Source: Paenibacillus taiwanensis DSM 18679
GTDB lineage: Bacteria > Bacillota > Bacilli > Paenibacillales > Paenibacillaceae
Direction: 5' to 3'
DNA: 64,000 nucleotides
Assembly: GCF_000425125.1 (NCBI RefSeq)
Contig: NZ_KE384307.1
Span: 796,966 to 860,965, forward strand
Shown in pieces: positions 1 to 8,422 of the stretch (within the stretch, counting starts at the first letter, position 1; each line of letters begins with the position of its first letter). The position numbers and the translations under genes are program-made. A model generated the notes under the pieces. It had not been told where the DNA came from, ran no database searches, and saw nothing but the letters and a program-made list of their open reading frames with translations.

Positions 1-54
1 ATTCGCAGTGATATCGACGCGCTTAACGACCTAGTAAACGGTGCGAAATCGTAA
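1..54 (+). CDS. 3' end of an unidentified gene (partial)
   Basis: The first 54 bases read as 17 codons and a TAA stop (residues IRSDIDALNDLVNGAKS). The helical, polar composition looks like a real C-terminus, but too little is present to assign a family. The start lies before the window. Confidence 0.4.
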   Translation: MRSDIDALNDLVNGAKS

Positions 55-606
55 TAATTGGTTGGACAAATTCGGACACAAACGAGCTGTCTAACGGTTA
101 AATAACGTCAATTTATCTGCTGGTAGCTCCTGCCGGACGCGTACGTGAAATCTCGGGGGTCTATTATACGGATAGGCCCTCGATTTTGTGTATAATCGAT
201 GAATAAACGATGTATATTCGGATATCGCCGTGTATATCAATACTCGTTCAAGGTTCGTTAATTGCGAAAATCGCGCAGTGATGCGGGTTACGGGCGATAG
301 GTGCCCGATTAGATATCTTCATAAAAGTAGACTTTTGTGTAAGAGTCTACGCGTTAATGCGGTGAAGTTTGAAGTCCCCAAGGCCACTCCTTCGGTCCCA
401 CTCAACAGCTCACCACTAAAAACGCGTAGCAAAATTAAACTCGATGGTTAAATTTCAAAATGTGAGTGTCCGACAAGATAAAACATTGCGTACGTGCTTG
501 CGGAGGCATATGTCGATGGCAAACGTAACGGGGATTGATTTATATGTAATAGAAACTAAAGCTGATTAGTAAAATTAGATAAAACTCAGAATTAGAGGTG
601 AGAACG
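55..606. other. Gene-free stretch before the defence module
   Basis: I see no convincing gene here. A 73-codon reading frame at 230-451 has no ribosome binding site and an implausible composition. A TATAAT hexamer with an upstream TG sits at about 188-196, but no good -35 box goes with it. Composition changes to A+T-rich at about 540, where the defence genes begin. Confidence 0.4.
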
Positions 607-825
607 TTGTGCAATGATATTATTGAGTTATTAATTCCAGGTTCCTTACCAAATGTTATTGTTAGAAATAAAATAACGAAGGAACTGGTTGTGCTTTTTT
701 CAGTACATCATAGAGAAGATGTAATTTTATTAGGACCTATTACTAAACGTGATACTAAAGAATGGTTAGAAAAATGTTGGACAGTAAATAAAAAAGCACT
801 GATTAATGAGTACGAAACCTTATGA
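607..825 (+). CDS. Small protein of unknown function upstream of the Septu-like genes
   Basis: A 72-residue protein from TTG 607; GTG 598 in the same frame would give 75 residues. TTG is preferred because the GAGGTGAG motif at 594-601 sits at normal spacing before it, whereas GTG 598 lies inside that motif. I recognise no family. The sequence mixes beta-like hydrophobic stretches with a charged C-terminal helix and has no signal peptide or membrane span. It is A+T-rich like the two genes that follow, is separated from the ATPase gene by only 70 bp, and has the same orientation. It may therefore be an accessory part of the same acquired module, but that is inference from position only. Confidence 0.5.
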   Translation: MCNDIIELLIPGSLPNVIVRNKITKELVVLFSVHHREDVILLGPITKRDTKEWLEKCWTVNKKALINEYETL

Positions 826-895
826 CTAGATATTTCCAATCAGATTGGTTTATGATACGATCTCAATAGACATAGAATTCATGGAGTGTGATTTT

Positions 896-2050
896 ATGAA
901 AATTGATTGGTTGAATATTACAAACATAGGTGGAATTCGTAATCTACAGTTGTCTTTTAATCCTGGCTTAAATCTTATTTGTGGAATGAATGGTGTAGGA
1001 AAAACCACGGTTTTAGAGTGTATTGTGAATTCTTTTTCACATAACCTTTCAGGAAATGTAAAGAGAAATTCTAAATCTGAGTATGGTGAGTGGGAGATCT
1101 CTCTTGATGGAAAAATATTAAAGCCAAATGTTAAGAAGTTCAGCCCACTTGAGAATGAACATTTACCATACAATTTTGTGATGGACTGTAAAAGCGTAAT
1201 CTATATAAAGGAAAAAAGGGCCATTGATTACAAAAAGATATCAATAACAGGTGATGATATTCTAAATGAACAGTCATATTCTTATCAGCTTATTGGAGGA
1301 TTAACTCAAGATTCCATAAAAACATGGTTCATGAACAGAATTTCACTAATTCACGAAGGACATTTCTCGGAAGCCGAGATTTTTAATTTAGCTATCGCTA
1401 AGGGAATATTTAATTTGTTGGATGAAGACGTAAAGTATTCTCATTTGGCTCACGACTCTCTGGATATTATGTTAGAAACATCGCGGGGGAATGTTTACCT
1501 TGAGTATCTTTCCTCTGGATTTAAATCAGCTCTATTTATCTTGTTGGGAATAATTAAACAAATAGAGTTTAATTTTAAGGAACCTAATATTAAAGTAACG
1601 GATTTTGAGGGTATCATTGTAATAGATGAAGTAGATGCTCACTTACATCCAAGATGGCAAGGAGTTTTAGTCCAAGTAATAAAAGATACCTTTAAAAGTG
1701 CTCAAATAATTGCAACGACACACAGCCCACACATGATACAAGAAGCAGAAGCAGATGAAATAATCGCGCTTACGTTGGACGAGTCTTGTAATGTAACTAA
1801 GTTAGATTTGCAAAAATCTGAATATGGGTTTAAAGGATGGACAATAGAGGAAATTTTAGAGGATATTATGGGTATGAAAGAGACAAGATCAAATAAATAC
1901 CTTGAAACAAAAAAACATTTTGAAGAAGCTTTAGAGAAAGGGAATATTTTACAAGCTAGAGAAACGTATGAGGTGTTATTAAAAATGTTACATCACAGAA
2001 GCCCAATGAGGAAAATCTATGAGTTACAACTCGGGACACTTGGTGAATAA
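896..2050 (+). CDS. Septu-like AAA/ABC-type ATPase (PtuA-like)
   Basis: A 384-residue ATPase of the overcoming-lysogenization/AAA_15 type. Walker A is GMNGVGKTT at residues 30-38, a signature-like YLSSGFKSA lies near 203-211, Walker B is IIVIDEVDAHLHP near 239-251, and an H-loop THSPH lies at 274-278. Start ATG 896 is chosen because GGAG at 883-886 is correctly spaced; earlier in-frame codons lack a site. The stop is followed one base later by an HNH nuclease gene of the kind paired with PtuA in Septu antiphage systems. In that family the ATPase is thought to gate nuclease activity after phage infection. At 384 residues it is shorter than many PtuA proteins. Low G+C compared with the rest of the window suggests horizontal acquisition. 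Confidence 0.8.
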   Translation: MKIDWLNITNIGGIRNLQLSFNPGLNLICGMNGVGKTTVLECIVNSFSHNLSGNVKRNSKSEYGEWEISLDGKILKPNVKKFSPLENEHLPYNFVMDCKSVIYIKEKRAIDYKKISITGDDILNEQSYSYQLIGGLTQDSIKTWFMNRISLIHEGHFSEAEIFNLAIAKGIFNLLDEDVKYSHLAHDSLDIMLETSRGNVYLEYLSSGFKSALFILLGIIKQIEFNFKEPNIKVTDFEGIIVIDEVDAHLHPRWQGVLVQVIKDTFKSAQIIATTHSPHMIQEAEADEIIALTLDESCNVTKLDLQKSEYGFKGWTIEEILEDIMGMKETRSNKYLETKKHFEEALEKGNILQARETYEVLLKMLHHRSPMRKIYELQLGTLGE

Positions 2051-2051
2051 T

Positions 2052-2831
2052 ATGATAAAAATACAACGAACCCCATGTCCGATTAAACTAACTGAAGAAG
2101 TAAAATTGAATCTGACACAAGAGTATGAAACAACCGGAAAGAACGTTTGGAACAAAGAATATATTAAAGTTGCACTATTTAAAATGAGCAATGGAAAGTG
2201 CATTTTCTGTGAATGTAAGCTTAATGAAGAAAGTAAGTATATGGAGGTTGAACACTTTTATCCTAAACATGAATATCCATTAGAAGTGGTGGATTGGAAT
2301 AATCTACTCCCAATTTGTAAGAGATGTAATGTAAATAAAGGTGGCCACGATACAAAAAAAGAACCGATCATTAATCCAACAATAGATGATCCAAAAAAAC
2401 ATTTACACATGAGTAATTATAGATACATTGGAAAAGATAGACTGGGAAAAGATACGATTGATTTATTATGTCTTAATGAATTTGACCAACTAATCGCCCC
2501 TAGAGTTCAGATAGGCAATCAGGTTTTAGTGATCATTGAAAAAATACATTCAGACTTGTTGAAGTTAGGGGAACTAGAAGAGGCGTCAGGTATGGAGATA
2601 CGTAAAATTATTAATAGATTAAGAAATTTACTCAATTCCTGTCTACCAGATAAAGTTTACAGCACAACTTGCTCGTACGCTCTATTAACTGACACTCACT
2701 ATAATGAGATTAAAAATATTTTGACAAGAGCGAAAAAATGGGATGATTCACTCGATGGGATTGAAATTTCAGTCTTTGAGCACTCACTAATAAATAAATT
2801 TGAGGCACATGGTGCGGTTTCTTCATTGTAA
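2052..2831 (+). CDS. HNH endonuclease, PtuB-like effector
   Basis: A 259-residue HNH nuclease starting at ATG 2052, one base after the ATPase stop; an in-frame ATG at 2019 would overlap the ATPase and is less likely. The N-terminus (MIKIQRTPCP) resembles the conserved opening of the retron/Septu HNH family. The HNH core has paired cysteines C50/C53 and C89/C92 for zinc, H68 in the EVEHFYP motif, and N83/N84 and N94 in the finger helix. It is expected to cut DNA when released by the partner ATPase. No reverse transcriptase or msr/msd-like RNA lies nearby, so this is a stand-alone Septu-like pair rather than a retron. A bidirectional hairpin follows the stop. Confidence 0.8.
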   Translation: MIKIQRTPCPIKLTEEVKLNLTQEYETTGKNVWNKEYIKVALFKMSNGKCIFCECKLNEESKYMEVEHFYPKHEYPLEVVDWNNLLPICKRCNVNKGGHDTKKEPIINPTIDDPKKHLHMSNYRYIGKDRLGKDTIDLLCLNEFDQLIAPRVQIGNQVLVIIEKIHSDLLKLGELEEASGMEIRKIINRLRNLLNSCLPDKVYSTTCSYALLTDTHYNEIKNILTRAKKWDDSLDGIEISVFEHSLINKFEAHGAVSSL

Positions 2832-2853
2832 CAATTTTAAATATCTGGTAAAA

Positions 2854-2899
2854 CGCCCACTTTCGGAGACTATCCGTCGGTGGGCGCTTTTCTTGTTTT
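2854..2899 (+). terminator. Rho-independent terminator, probably bidirectional
   Basis: CGCCCAC (2854-2860) pairs with GTGGGCG (2880-2886), with an inner CGGA/TCCG helix, followed by a T-rich run. It ends the defence operon and also overlaps the 3' end of the small leftward ORF. Confidence 0.8.
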
Positions 2900-3055
2900 G
2901 AACATCGTTAATTCGCGGTCATAATACATTGATTCTCCGGATTCATTCCGTATTTTAACGGACCGTGACGAATACTTCTCGACGATCCCCGCATCACAAA
3001 AGCAATACACTCCTGCGCTATCCTCTTGCCATACTTCGACGATGACTTGCGCCAT
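2870..3055 (-). CDS. Small hypothetical protein
   Basis: A 61-residue leftward ORF from ATG 3055; an in-frame GTG at 3124 would add 23 residues but has no ribosome binding site. Its composition (MAQVIVEVWQEDSAGVYCF, then alternating charged and aromatic residues) looks protein-like and suggests a small beta-rich fold. The ribosome binding site is weak (AAGGA about 14 bases upstream). The stop lies in the hairpin shared with the convergent HNH gene. No family is recognised; it could be a phage-derived remnant. Confidence 0.35.
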   Translation of the reverse strand: MAQVIVEVWQEDSAGVYCFCDAGIVEKYSSRSVKIRNESGESMYYDRELTMFKTRKAPTDG

Positions 3056-3264
3056 TGCAACAATGGGATATCCTTCAAATGATTTAGGACTACGTACTTT
3101 ATTGGTCGTCGCACTAGTGTACACAGTCGGTGGGATCGACGTAGGGGACGATTGTGAGGGTTGAATAACGATGAGTTGAGGACGGAGCGTTTAACATACG
3201 ATGCACACTCGTAGTCTCTCAGCGTGACTAGAATATACTAATCGCAGATAACAGAAATGCGCTC

Positions 3265-3294
3265 TTGCAGATATGCGCAGCCGTGTGGTATAAT
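3265..3294 (+). promoter_or_regulatory. SigA-type promoter of the tRNA operon
   Basis: TTGCAG (3265-3270), an 18-bp spacer and TATAAT (3289-3294), about 100 bp upstream of the first tRNA. The remainder of 3125-3398 shows no gene. Confidence 0.65.
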
Positions 3295-3398
3295 ACTAAA
3301 GCGGTCAACGAGACGGTGCTCGTACACATATCGCGGAAGACCTTGGTACACGTGGATTTAGTAGGATGATTTATCGTCTAACGTAACATAAATTACAC

Positions 3399-3474
3399 GG
3401 GGCCTTAGCTCAGCTGGGAGAGCGCATCGCTGGCAGCGATGAGGTCAGGGGTTCGATCCCCCTAGGCTCCACCA
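3399..3474 (+). tRNA. tRNA-Ala (anticodon GGC)
   Basis: A complete cloverleaf: acceptor GGGGCCT pairs with AGGCTCC, anticodon loop CTGGCAG, TTCGATC T-loop, and an encoded CCA end. Confidence 0.95.
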
Positions 3475-3494
3475 TTACTATTTGATTTTAATAT

Positions 3495-3570
3495 GGGTTC
3501 TTAGCTCAGTTGGTAGAGCAGTTGACTCTTAATCATCAGGTCGAGGGTTCGAGCCCCTCAGAACCCACCA
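3495..3570 (+). tRNA. tRNA-Lys (anticodon CTT)
   Basis: Acceptor GGGTTCT pairs with AGAACCC. The anticodon loop is CTCTTAA, giving CTT, and CCA is encoded. The anticodon stem GTTGA/TCATC has one T-T mismatch at its second pair. It lies 20 bp after tRNA-Ala and is probably co-transcribed with it. Confidence 0.93.
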
Positions 3571-3585
3571 GTTACGTAAACTACA

Positions 3586-3610
3586 ACGGCGAATAGGCCG
3601 TTTTTTTGTT
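3586..3610 (+). terminator. Terminator of the tRNA operon
   Basis: ACGGC (3586-3590), a six-base loop, GCCGT (3597-3601) and a run of seven T. Confidence 0.85.
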
Positions 3611-3707
3611 TTATTTGTACCTCTCTCCTCACGTGAGAATGACGGTTTTTTTATGATTTTTTACAATAAATGTCGGCTGAGCCGCCCATACCTGTCGATA
3701 TTCCAAT

Positions 3708-3834
3708 ACCAAAACAAAGGCGAATGCTCACTCGGCTAGGAATGAGATATTCGCCTCTATTCGATGTTATTCATTGTATTATATAACAGGATATCTTACG
3801 TACTTAATGGCTTCTTATTCAAAGGGAAGCCATT
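3708..3834 (-). terminator. Two hairpins in the 3' region of the leftward membrane-protein gene
   Basis: One hairpin pairs AATGGCTTC with GAAGCCATT (3806-3834). The second pairs AGGCGAAT with ATTCGCCT (3718-3756, inner CTCA/TGAG). Read leftward, the second is followed by TTTGTTTTGG, which fits a terminator for the gene ending at 3873. Confidence 0.6.
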
Positions 3835-3872
3835 TGCTGTTGTTTTGATCCTTGCCTAATAAGGGTGCTCCG

Positions 3873-4706
3873 TTAACTTAGCTCTGTACGACCGCGCCGG
3901 AAGCTGACCTCAGCTTTACCTGTATGCAGCTGCCACATGTGCCAAAATACAAATGGAACCATGAGCACAAAGTTAGCGATACCCCAGTAGGTCATAACAT
4001 CTGCATTATACCAAGAGGAAGCATCCATTAGTGTTGGGAACAGGTTCACGAAGCAGGCACGTAGAAGCAAATGTGCTGCTAACGTATACACCCGAGCAGT
4101 TATGTATAGTTCTGGACGGCGTTTAATAATTGGATATAGCTCGGCCGCGAGCAGGATACACAATGAGCTTGCAAAGAACTTTGGACTTTCGGCATATACA
4201 AAGGCCGCATTCCAAGTGGTATACATAAAGTTCCAGCCGATGGTCGTATACACAATAAGATCGCCATGCTTTTGATTAGATATTTTCCAATACTTAGGTG
4301 CAAATGGGATCGTTATACATAATAATAGACCCGTCAGTGCGTTAAATGTATTTCCCATCGTAAAGTCTTTAATTGTAGCTTCCATAATATTAAGGAAAAG
4401 AACGCCGTATACAAACCATAACACCCAGTCTTTTTGCAGCGCACTCCAAAATCGACCTTCTCGTTTCTCATAGTTCGCAATACGGATAAATCCTACAAAA
4501 ATAGTTGGAAGAATTACACTTAAAATTTTGGCCCAACGAAACCATCCTTCTACTCCCCCCATGAGCCATAACGGGAATGTAAGTAAAGAAGCAATCCAGA
4601 ACCAATGAGCAAACTTATAATGTTTGCGCATGACTCCGACAATTACAAGAAGTAATACGATATAACCGATCATACTAATGCTGTACTGCCACACAGGGAT
4701 ATTCAT
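3873..4706 (-). CDS. Multi-pass membrane protein, DUF5692-like
   Basis: A 277-residue integral membrane protein with about eight hydrophobic spans (for example residues 9-25, 36-50 and 60-76) and no signal peptide. It shares motifs with the protein at 35479-36396: a WF-x-W-x-K segment and NIMEA-x-I-x-DF near the middle. The two are therefore paralogues. I believe the family is DUF5692, whose function is unknown. AGGAGGG precedes ATG 4706. A TetR regulator is transcribed divergently 272 bp away and is the obvious candidate controller. The family name is from memory and less certain than the paralogy. Confidence 0.75.
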   Translation of the reverse strand: MNIPVWQYSISMIGYIVLLLVIVGVMRKHYKFAHWFWIASLLTFPLWLMGGVEGWFRWAKILSVILPTIFVGFIRIANYEKREGRFWSALQKDWVLWFVYGVLFLNIMEATIKDFTMGNTFNALTGLLLCITIPFAPKYWKISNQKHGDLIVYTTIGWNFMYTTWNAAFVYAESPKFFASSLCILLAAELYPIIKRRPELYITARVYTLAAHLLLRACFVNLFPTLMDASSWYNADVMTYWGIANFVLMVPFVFWHMWQLHTGKAEVSFRRGRTELS

Positions 4707-4782
4707 GGTGTACCCTCCTTATGATGTTGGATGCGTGTTTGCTGTGTACCTTGCTGCGTTGCAATTAGGTATGAAATTTGTA

Positions 4783-4817
4783 ACAATAAAAACATAACAA
4801 CTGTTCGGTTTTATTGT
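4783..4817. promoter_or_regulatory. Inverted repeat between the membrane-protein and TetR genes
   Basis: ACAATAAAA (4783-4791) and TTTTATTGT (4809-4817) form perfect 9-bp arms separated by 17 bp in the divergent intergenic region. It could be the operator of the adjacent TetR regulator. This is inferred from position and symmetry. Confidence 0.4.
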
Positions 4818-4978
4818 ATAAATTCATAACTTGTATTGTCTGTGCTATTTTGCACACACAAAGCCTTAATTACGGGGTACCTTTTTATATAGAGGGCTAA
4901 AAGAGCTTCTTTTGATCGGCACGATGTATAAAGGGCCAATAGAACATAGATGAAATGACTAGGTTGGGGGAGGAAACA

Positions 4979-5572
4979 ATGATTGAAAAGAGGAAATTAC
5001 GTATTTTGAATGCGACCAATCGTGTCATCTCTCAAGTTGGCATTGCAGGTACAACGATGCGAAAAATTGCTGATGAGGCGGGGCTGAGCACCGGGGCATT
5101 GTATCATCATTATAAAAGCAAAGAAGAAATTTTGTACGATGCTATGGATCGTAGTCTTTCTGTATCTACTCGTATGGCAGAGGAGACAAAGCAAGGGAAA
5201 TATAGCCGTACCGAAGCAATTGAGCAAATTGAGAGGGATTTGAAAAAAAGATTTAACAAAACGGATGAAAATCGCATTCAGTTTTATCTTGCACAAGAGG
5301 CGATGCTTGGTAACGAAGATATATCGCTTAAGTTTAAGGAGAAATACCAAAGTTGGATCGGACATGTAGAGGATTTACTGCAACGTATATATGAAACAGA
5401 GCCAACTCGACATAATAAAGCTTTGGCGTCTTTGCTGATAGGGTCAATCGATGGTATCGTAATGCAGATGCTGCTAGGTGCGAACACGGTTGACATGGAT
5501 GAAATAGGCGAAGTGTATCACCAGCTTCTGGTTAAAGGAATTCCGGCGTTGCTGGAGCAATGGTCCGAGTAA
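4979..5572 (+). CDS. TetR/AcrR family transcriptional regulator
   Basis: A 197-residue regulator. ATG 4979 follows GGGGGAGG and is preferred over the upstream in-frame ATG 4955. The N-terminal helix-turn-helix is typical of the family (TTMRKIADEAGLSTGALYHH, residues about 24-43, then YKSKEEIL). The remainder is a helical ligand-binding domain. The ligand is unknown. Divergent orientation to the DUF5692-like gene suggests it represses that gene, possibly through the 4783-4817 repeat. Confidence 0.9.
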   Translation: MIEKRKLRILNATNRVISQVGIAGTTMRKIADEAGLSTGALYHHYKSKEEILYDAMDRSLSVSTRMAEETKQGKYSRTEAIEQIERDLKKRFNKTDENRIQFYLAQEAMLGNEDISLKFKEKYQSWIGHVEDLLQRIYETEPTRHNKALASLLIGSIDGIVMQMLLGANTVDMDEIGEVYHQLLVKGIPALLEQWSE

Positions 5573-6277
5573 AATAAAAACGTTCGCACGATAAACGTGA
5601 ATGTACGGTATACACAACAGAGCGCTGCGGCTTGGGTGAGATATCCGTAAATCCCACCAACGGAAGTTGCTTCGACTGGCGATAAAGATGTCGGCATTCT
5701 TATCATTCAACTGCTGCTTGGTTTTTGCGGATGCTAATGGTTGGGGACTTGAATTTCAAGGCAGCTGCAAAACATCGTACATGGCTGATACAAAGTGCAT
5801 TTGTACGGTAAAAGTTATAACCATTACTTTTATCCCGATTGCATGCAACGTGTATCTTTAATTTTCCACTGTTATCGATTTACATGTCTTATGAAGCTTT
5901 TAAGTGTCATTCAGTACTGGATAAGGGCGCAAGAATTAGGACGAGTGTAGACAGTTTTGACTCTCTGTGTGTGCAGAGGGTTTTTATTTTTTCCAGAAAG
6001 GGGAGATAATTTAAGGGATAAAGGTCCAGTTGGAGCATGGGCATCTTCCTACTTTGTCAGTAAAAAAATTTAGAAGGGCATTCGGTGGCTGTTTGATGCT
6101 TGCTCATCTGCCTTTCATATCGTTCCGCGTGCACGATAACATTCCGTAAGGATAGCGGATGGCGTATAATTAGAACTGATAGGACATGCGAGAAACTTAT
6201 CTGGTAAATTTCGGTTCTCTTTTTACTGAGCCGCCATTTACGTTCGAATATAAACTTAAATCAAAGAGGTGATCGCA
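5573..6277. other. Gene-free stretch before mgtC
   Basis: I see no credible gene here; a 64-codon frame at 5667-5861 has no ribosome binding site. A hairpin-plus-T terminator lies at 5963-5992. I looked for an M-box magnesium riboswitch ahead of the MgtC-like gene and did not find its conserved core. Confidence 0.5.
5963..5992 (+). terminator. Rho-independent terminator
   Basis: CTCTG, a TGTGTG loop and CAGAG, followed by GG and a long T-rich run. It lies about 390 bp after the TetR gene and 285 bp before mgtC. It could end the TetR transcript or be an attenuator in an mgtC leader. Confidence 0.6.
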
Positions 6278-7000
6278 ATGATCATTATGATCATCAAATT
6301 AACACTTGCTTTGTTGTTTGGTCTGCTTATTGGACTTGATCGGCAAATGAAACAGAAGCAGTTGGGAATGCGCCCGAGTATGGTCATTTGTATTGCCAGT
6401 TGTTTGTTAACAATCGTATCCATTGAAGCATTCAGTAAATTTGGCGGTGAAAATCATCCGAATATGGATCCGATGCGTCTTGCTGCTCAAATCGTAAGCG
6501 GTGTTGGCTTTATTGGAGCCGGTGTTATTTTAAGAAGAAGCAATGAGGTTATTTCCGGGCTGACATCCGCAGCACTTATCTGGTCGGCTTCGGCATTAGG
6601 TATCGCCATTGGGGCCGGATTCTATAAGGAAGCGATCTGTGGAATAGTTCTGTTGATTGCAGCTGTCAATCTGATTCCTGGTCTAATGAAACTACTCGGG
6701 TGGGAAAGGTTGAATCGATACGATGTGTCGCTTAAGGTAGTTGTGGAATCGAACTCTCGCATGACCGAGCTAATCAGACATATTCAACGAAATCCCGCAC
6801 CCGCACCTGCATCTGAGGACAGAAAGTCGACCGAGAAGGCCGAGTTTAAAATTAGACATTTTAAAATTAAGGATCTCGACAGCAACCGGCAGCGTATGGA
6901 TCTGCTGTTGTCTGTGCCCAATCATTATTATTTGTCGGAGATTTACTATTACATTAAGGAATTTGATCATGTCCTTAGTGTAGAAGCGGAGCAGCTTTAA
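6278..7000 (+). CDS. MgtC/SapB family membrane protein
   Basis: A 240-residue protein. ATG 6278 follows a near-perfect GAGGTGATC. The N-terminal 140 residues are the MgtC membrane domain: the GLLIGLDRQ-x-K motif near residues 17-27, RPSMVICIASCL, and the GVGFIGAGVILR motif followed by GLTSAALIWSASALG. The C-terminal 90 residues form a soluble ACT-like regulatory domain. MgtC proteins are linked to growth in low magnesium, acid tolerance and control of the F1Fo ATP synthase; whether this copy does so is unknown. It is monocistronic. Confidence 0.9.
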   Translation: MIIMIIKLTLALLFGLLIGLDRQMKQKQLGMRPSMVICIASCLLTIVSIEAFSKFGGENHPNMDPMRLAAQIVSGVGFIGAGVILRRSNEVISGLTSAALIWSASALGIAIGAGFYKEAICGIVLLIAAVNLIPGLMKLLGWERLNRYDVSLKVVVESNSRMTELIRHIQRNPAPAPASEDRKSTEKAEFKIRHFKIKDLDSNRQRMDLLLSVPNHYYLSEIYYYIKEFDHVLSVEAEQL

Positions 7001-7208
7001 AGCATTTCACCGAACTATGCGAATTTGCAGGCATTCATTCCTCTTGGTTTCACCCATACATATGAGCTGAGCCACGCCCTTATTGGCGTGGTGCTGCTGT
7101 ATAGTAGAGAGTTACTAAAGCGAGCCGATAGCTTCCGCGACACGGAATAATTCTGCATGCGACTAATATGCCGTATAGATTGCTTAACGGTATTTAGCAG
7201 CTGCATAG

Positions 7209-7445
7209 TGCAACAACTGCAAAGTGCAACGGTTGCTGTTGTTGCAACGTTTGTCAGAAATAGGCGGACCGACGTTCCGCTATTTCTTGTTATACGCTCC
7301 TGCCCGCTTGTAGGCGGACAGGAGATGCGTTATCTTCCATCAAAGCAGCACGCGCTAGCTGCAAATTAGTGAATAGCGGACTCCATGTCCGCTAGTTACG
7401 CCACAACGGGCTGTAAAGCGTAAATAACGGACTCTATGTCCGCGA
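7209..7445. repeat. Cluster of small palindromic repeats
   Basis: Five hairpins lie in about 240 bp. They are GCAACAAC/GTTGTTGC (about 7210-7245), a palindrome around GCGGA/TCCGC (7256-7287), CTCCTG/CAGGAG (7297-7324), TAGCGGAC-TCCAT-GTCCGCTA (7374-7394) and CGGAC-TCTAT-GTCCG (7428-7442). The last two share the core CGGACTCYATGTCCG. They look like copies of a REP/MITE-like intergenic element. No gene is seen in 7001-7548. Confidence 0.7.
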
Positions 7446-7548
7446 ATATTGGCCAAATCATCGCATTGGCAGCCAACCATCTGTTTGCGCACAAACTAAA
7501 CTAATGCGTACGAGGCAGTATGTACTATTTTTTACACACTACATCAAG

Positions 7549-8196
7549 TCACGATCTCAGCTGGTAGCTTCGAGCTCGCTGTTGTCCGCTTGCAATGTCT
7601 AATATTTGCAATTGAACAAGTCTCCGGAGTATCCGTCTAGTGTGACGGTCGCTTACTCTGAGATGATTAGCCAGCTCCACTGGTGTTATGGGCCGTAACA
7701 AACGGCGTGCAAATCGGACTGTTTCAGCTTCGATCCAGGATAAGGAGGACTGTACATCAAACGTAATAAACTTCCCGATAAAGGAGAGTACGAGTTGTTG
7801 ACACTGTTTGGGCTCATCCATGATAGAAAGATAGGCAATCGGCAAAAATGTCCACCCATCTAGCGCCAACAAACAATGCCGTCGGCATAAATCTTTAAAT
7901 CGCCGTACATCCAGATCGCGGGCATGTGGCCCATATCCTTGAATTTCAATCCCTCCTTTTGCGCCAGCGGGCATATAGGCTAGATCCAGATAACGATAGC
8001 CATTATTGAAATCACGAACCTCCCACTCTGGATACAGATGATTCATATTGCCCACTACAGGGAACCATACCAATCGCAGAAACTCTACTGTCCCATGACC
8101 AAGGCCTTTGCTAAGCAACTCTTTTCTTCTAACGTTGTTTTCCTGATCCAGATGTTCCTGTAACCACGCTTTGTAATGCTGTTCAAATCTTGACAT
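7549..8196 (-). CDS. Protein with nuclease-like N-terminus and winged-helix C-terminus
   Basis: A 215-residue protein. ATG 8196 follows AAGGTGG at 9-bp spacing. The N-terminal two thirds resemble the compact restriction-endonuclease-like (DUF559/Vsr-type) fold: an acidic LDLAY strand, then GIEIQGYGPH, then a helix and a GWTFLPIAY strand. The C-terminal 55 residues look like a winged helix (TPVELANHLRVSDRHTRRIL). It could be a DNA-binding regulator with an inactive nuclease domain or a small nuclease. Proteins of this kind are often annotated as hypothetical in paenibacilli. No operon partner is visible. Confidence 0.6.
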   Translation of the reverse strand: MSRFEQHYKAWLQEHLDQENNVRRKELLSKGLGHGTVEFLRLVWFPVVGNMNHLYPEWEVRDFNNGYRYLDLAYMPAGAKGGIEIQGYGPHARDLDVRRFKDLCRRHCLLALDGWTFLPIAYLSIMDEPKQCQQLVLSFIGKFITFDVQSSLSWIEAETVRFARRLLRPITPVELANHLRVSDRHTRRILRRLVQLQILDIASGQQRARSYQLRS

Positions 8197-8258
8197 TGTA
8201 TCCAACCACCTTTCTCCTAAAAAAGTTACTCAAATGACTAGTCCAGCCTCAGTCAAAC

Positions 8259-8422
8259 AGCAAAAATAGAGCCGCGCCGAGGTCACTGTCCCGTCGAACA
8301 GCAACAGCAGAGCCGCGCCGAGGTCACTGTCCCGTCGAACAGCAACAGCGGAGCCGCGCCGAGGTCACTGCGCCGTCGAACAGCAACAGCGGAGCCGCGC
8401 CAAGTCAATTGCCCCGTCAAAC
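8259..8422. repeat. Four tandem copies of a 41-bp repeat
   Basis: The units are at 8259-8299, 8300-8340, 8341-8381 and 8382-8422. Units 1-3 differ at only a few positions and unit 4 is more diverged. The repeat is G+C-rich around GAGCCGCGCC. There are no spacers, so it is not a CRISPR. It lies just upstream of the leftward gene at 8196 and about 490 bp before cysJ. Otherwise 8197-8910 has no gene. Small CCCG/CGGG hairpins occur near 8583-8607. Confidence 0.9.

Noticed and set aside
230-451. 73-codon open frame near the window start
   Set aside because: It has no ribosome binding site and an implausible, basic and cysteine-rich composition.
607-2831. Retron with PtuAB effectors
   Set aside because: No reverse transcriptase gene or msr/msd-like RNA is nearby.
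1-3570. Integration of the defence island at the tRNA genes
   Set aside because: The island lies on the 5' side of the tRNAs, I saw no duplicated tRNA 3' end, and no integrase gene is present.
5573-6277. M-box magnesium riboswitch ahead of mgtC
   Set aside because: The conserved M-box core was not found. The hairpin at 5963-5992 is more simply a terminator.
8259-8422. Possible CRISPR array
   Set aside because: The 41-bp units follow each other directly with no spacers, and no cas genes are present.
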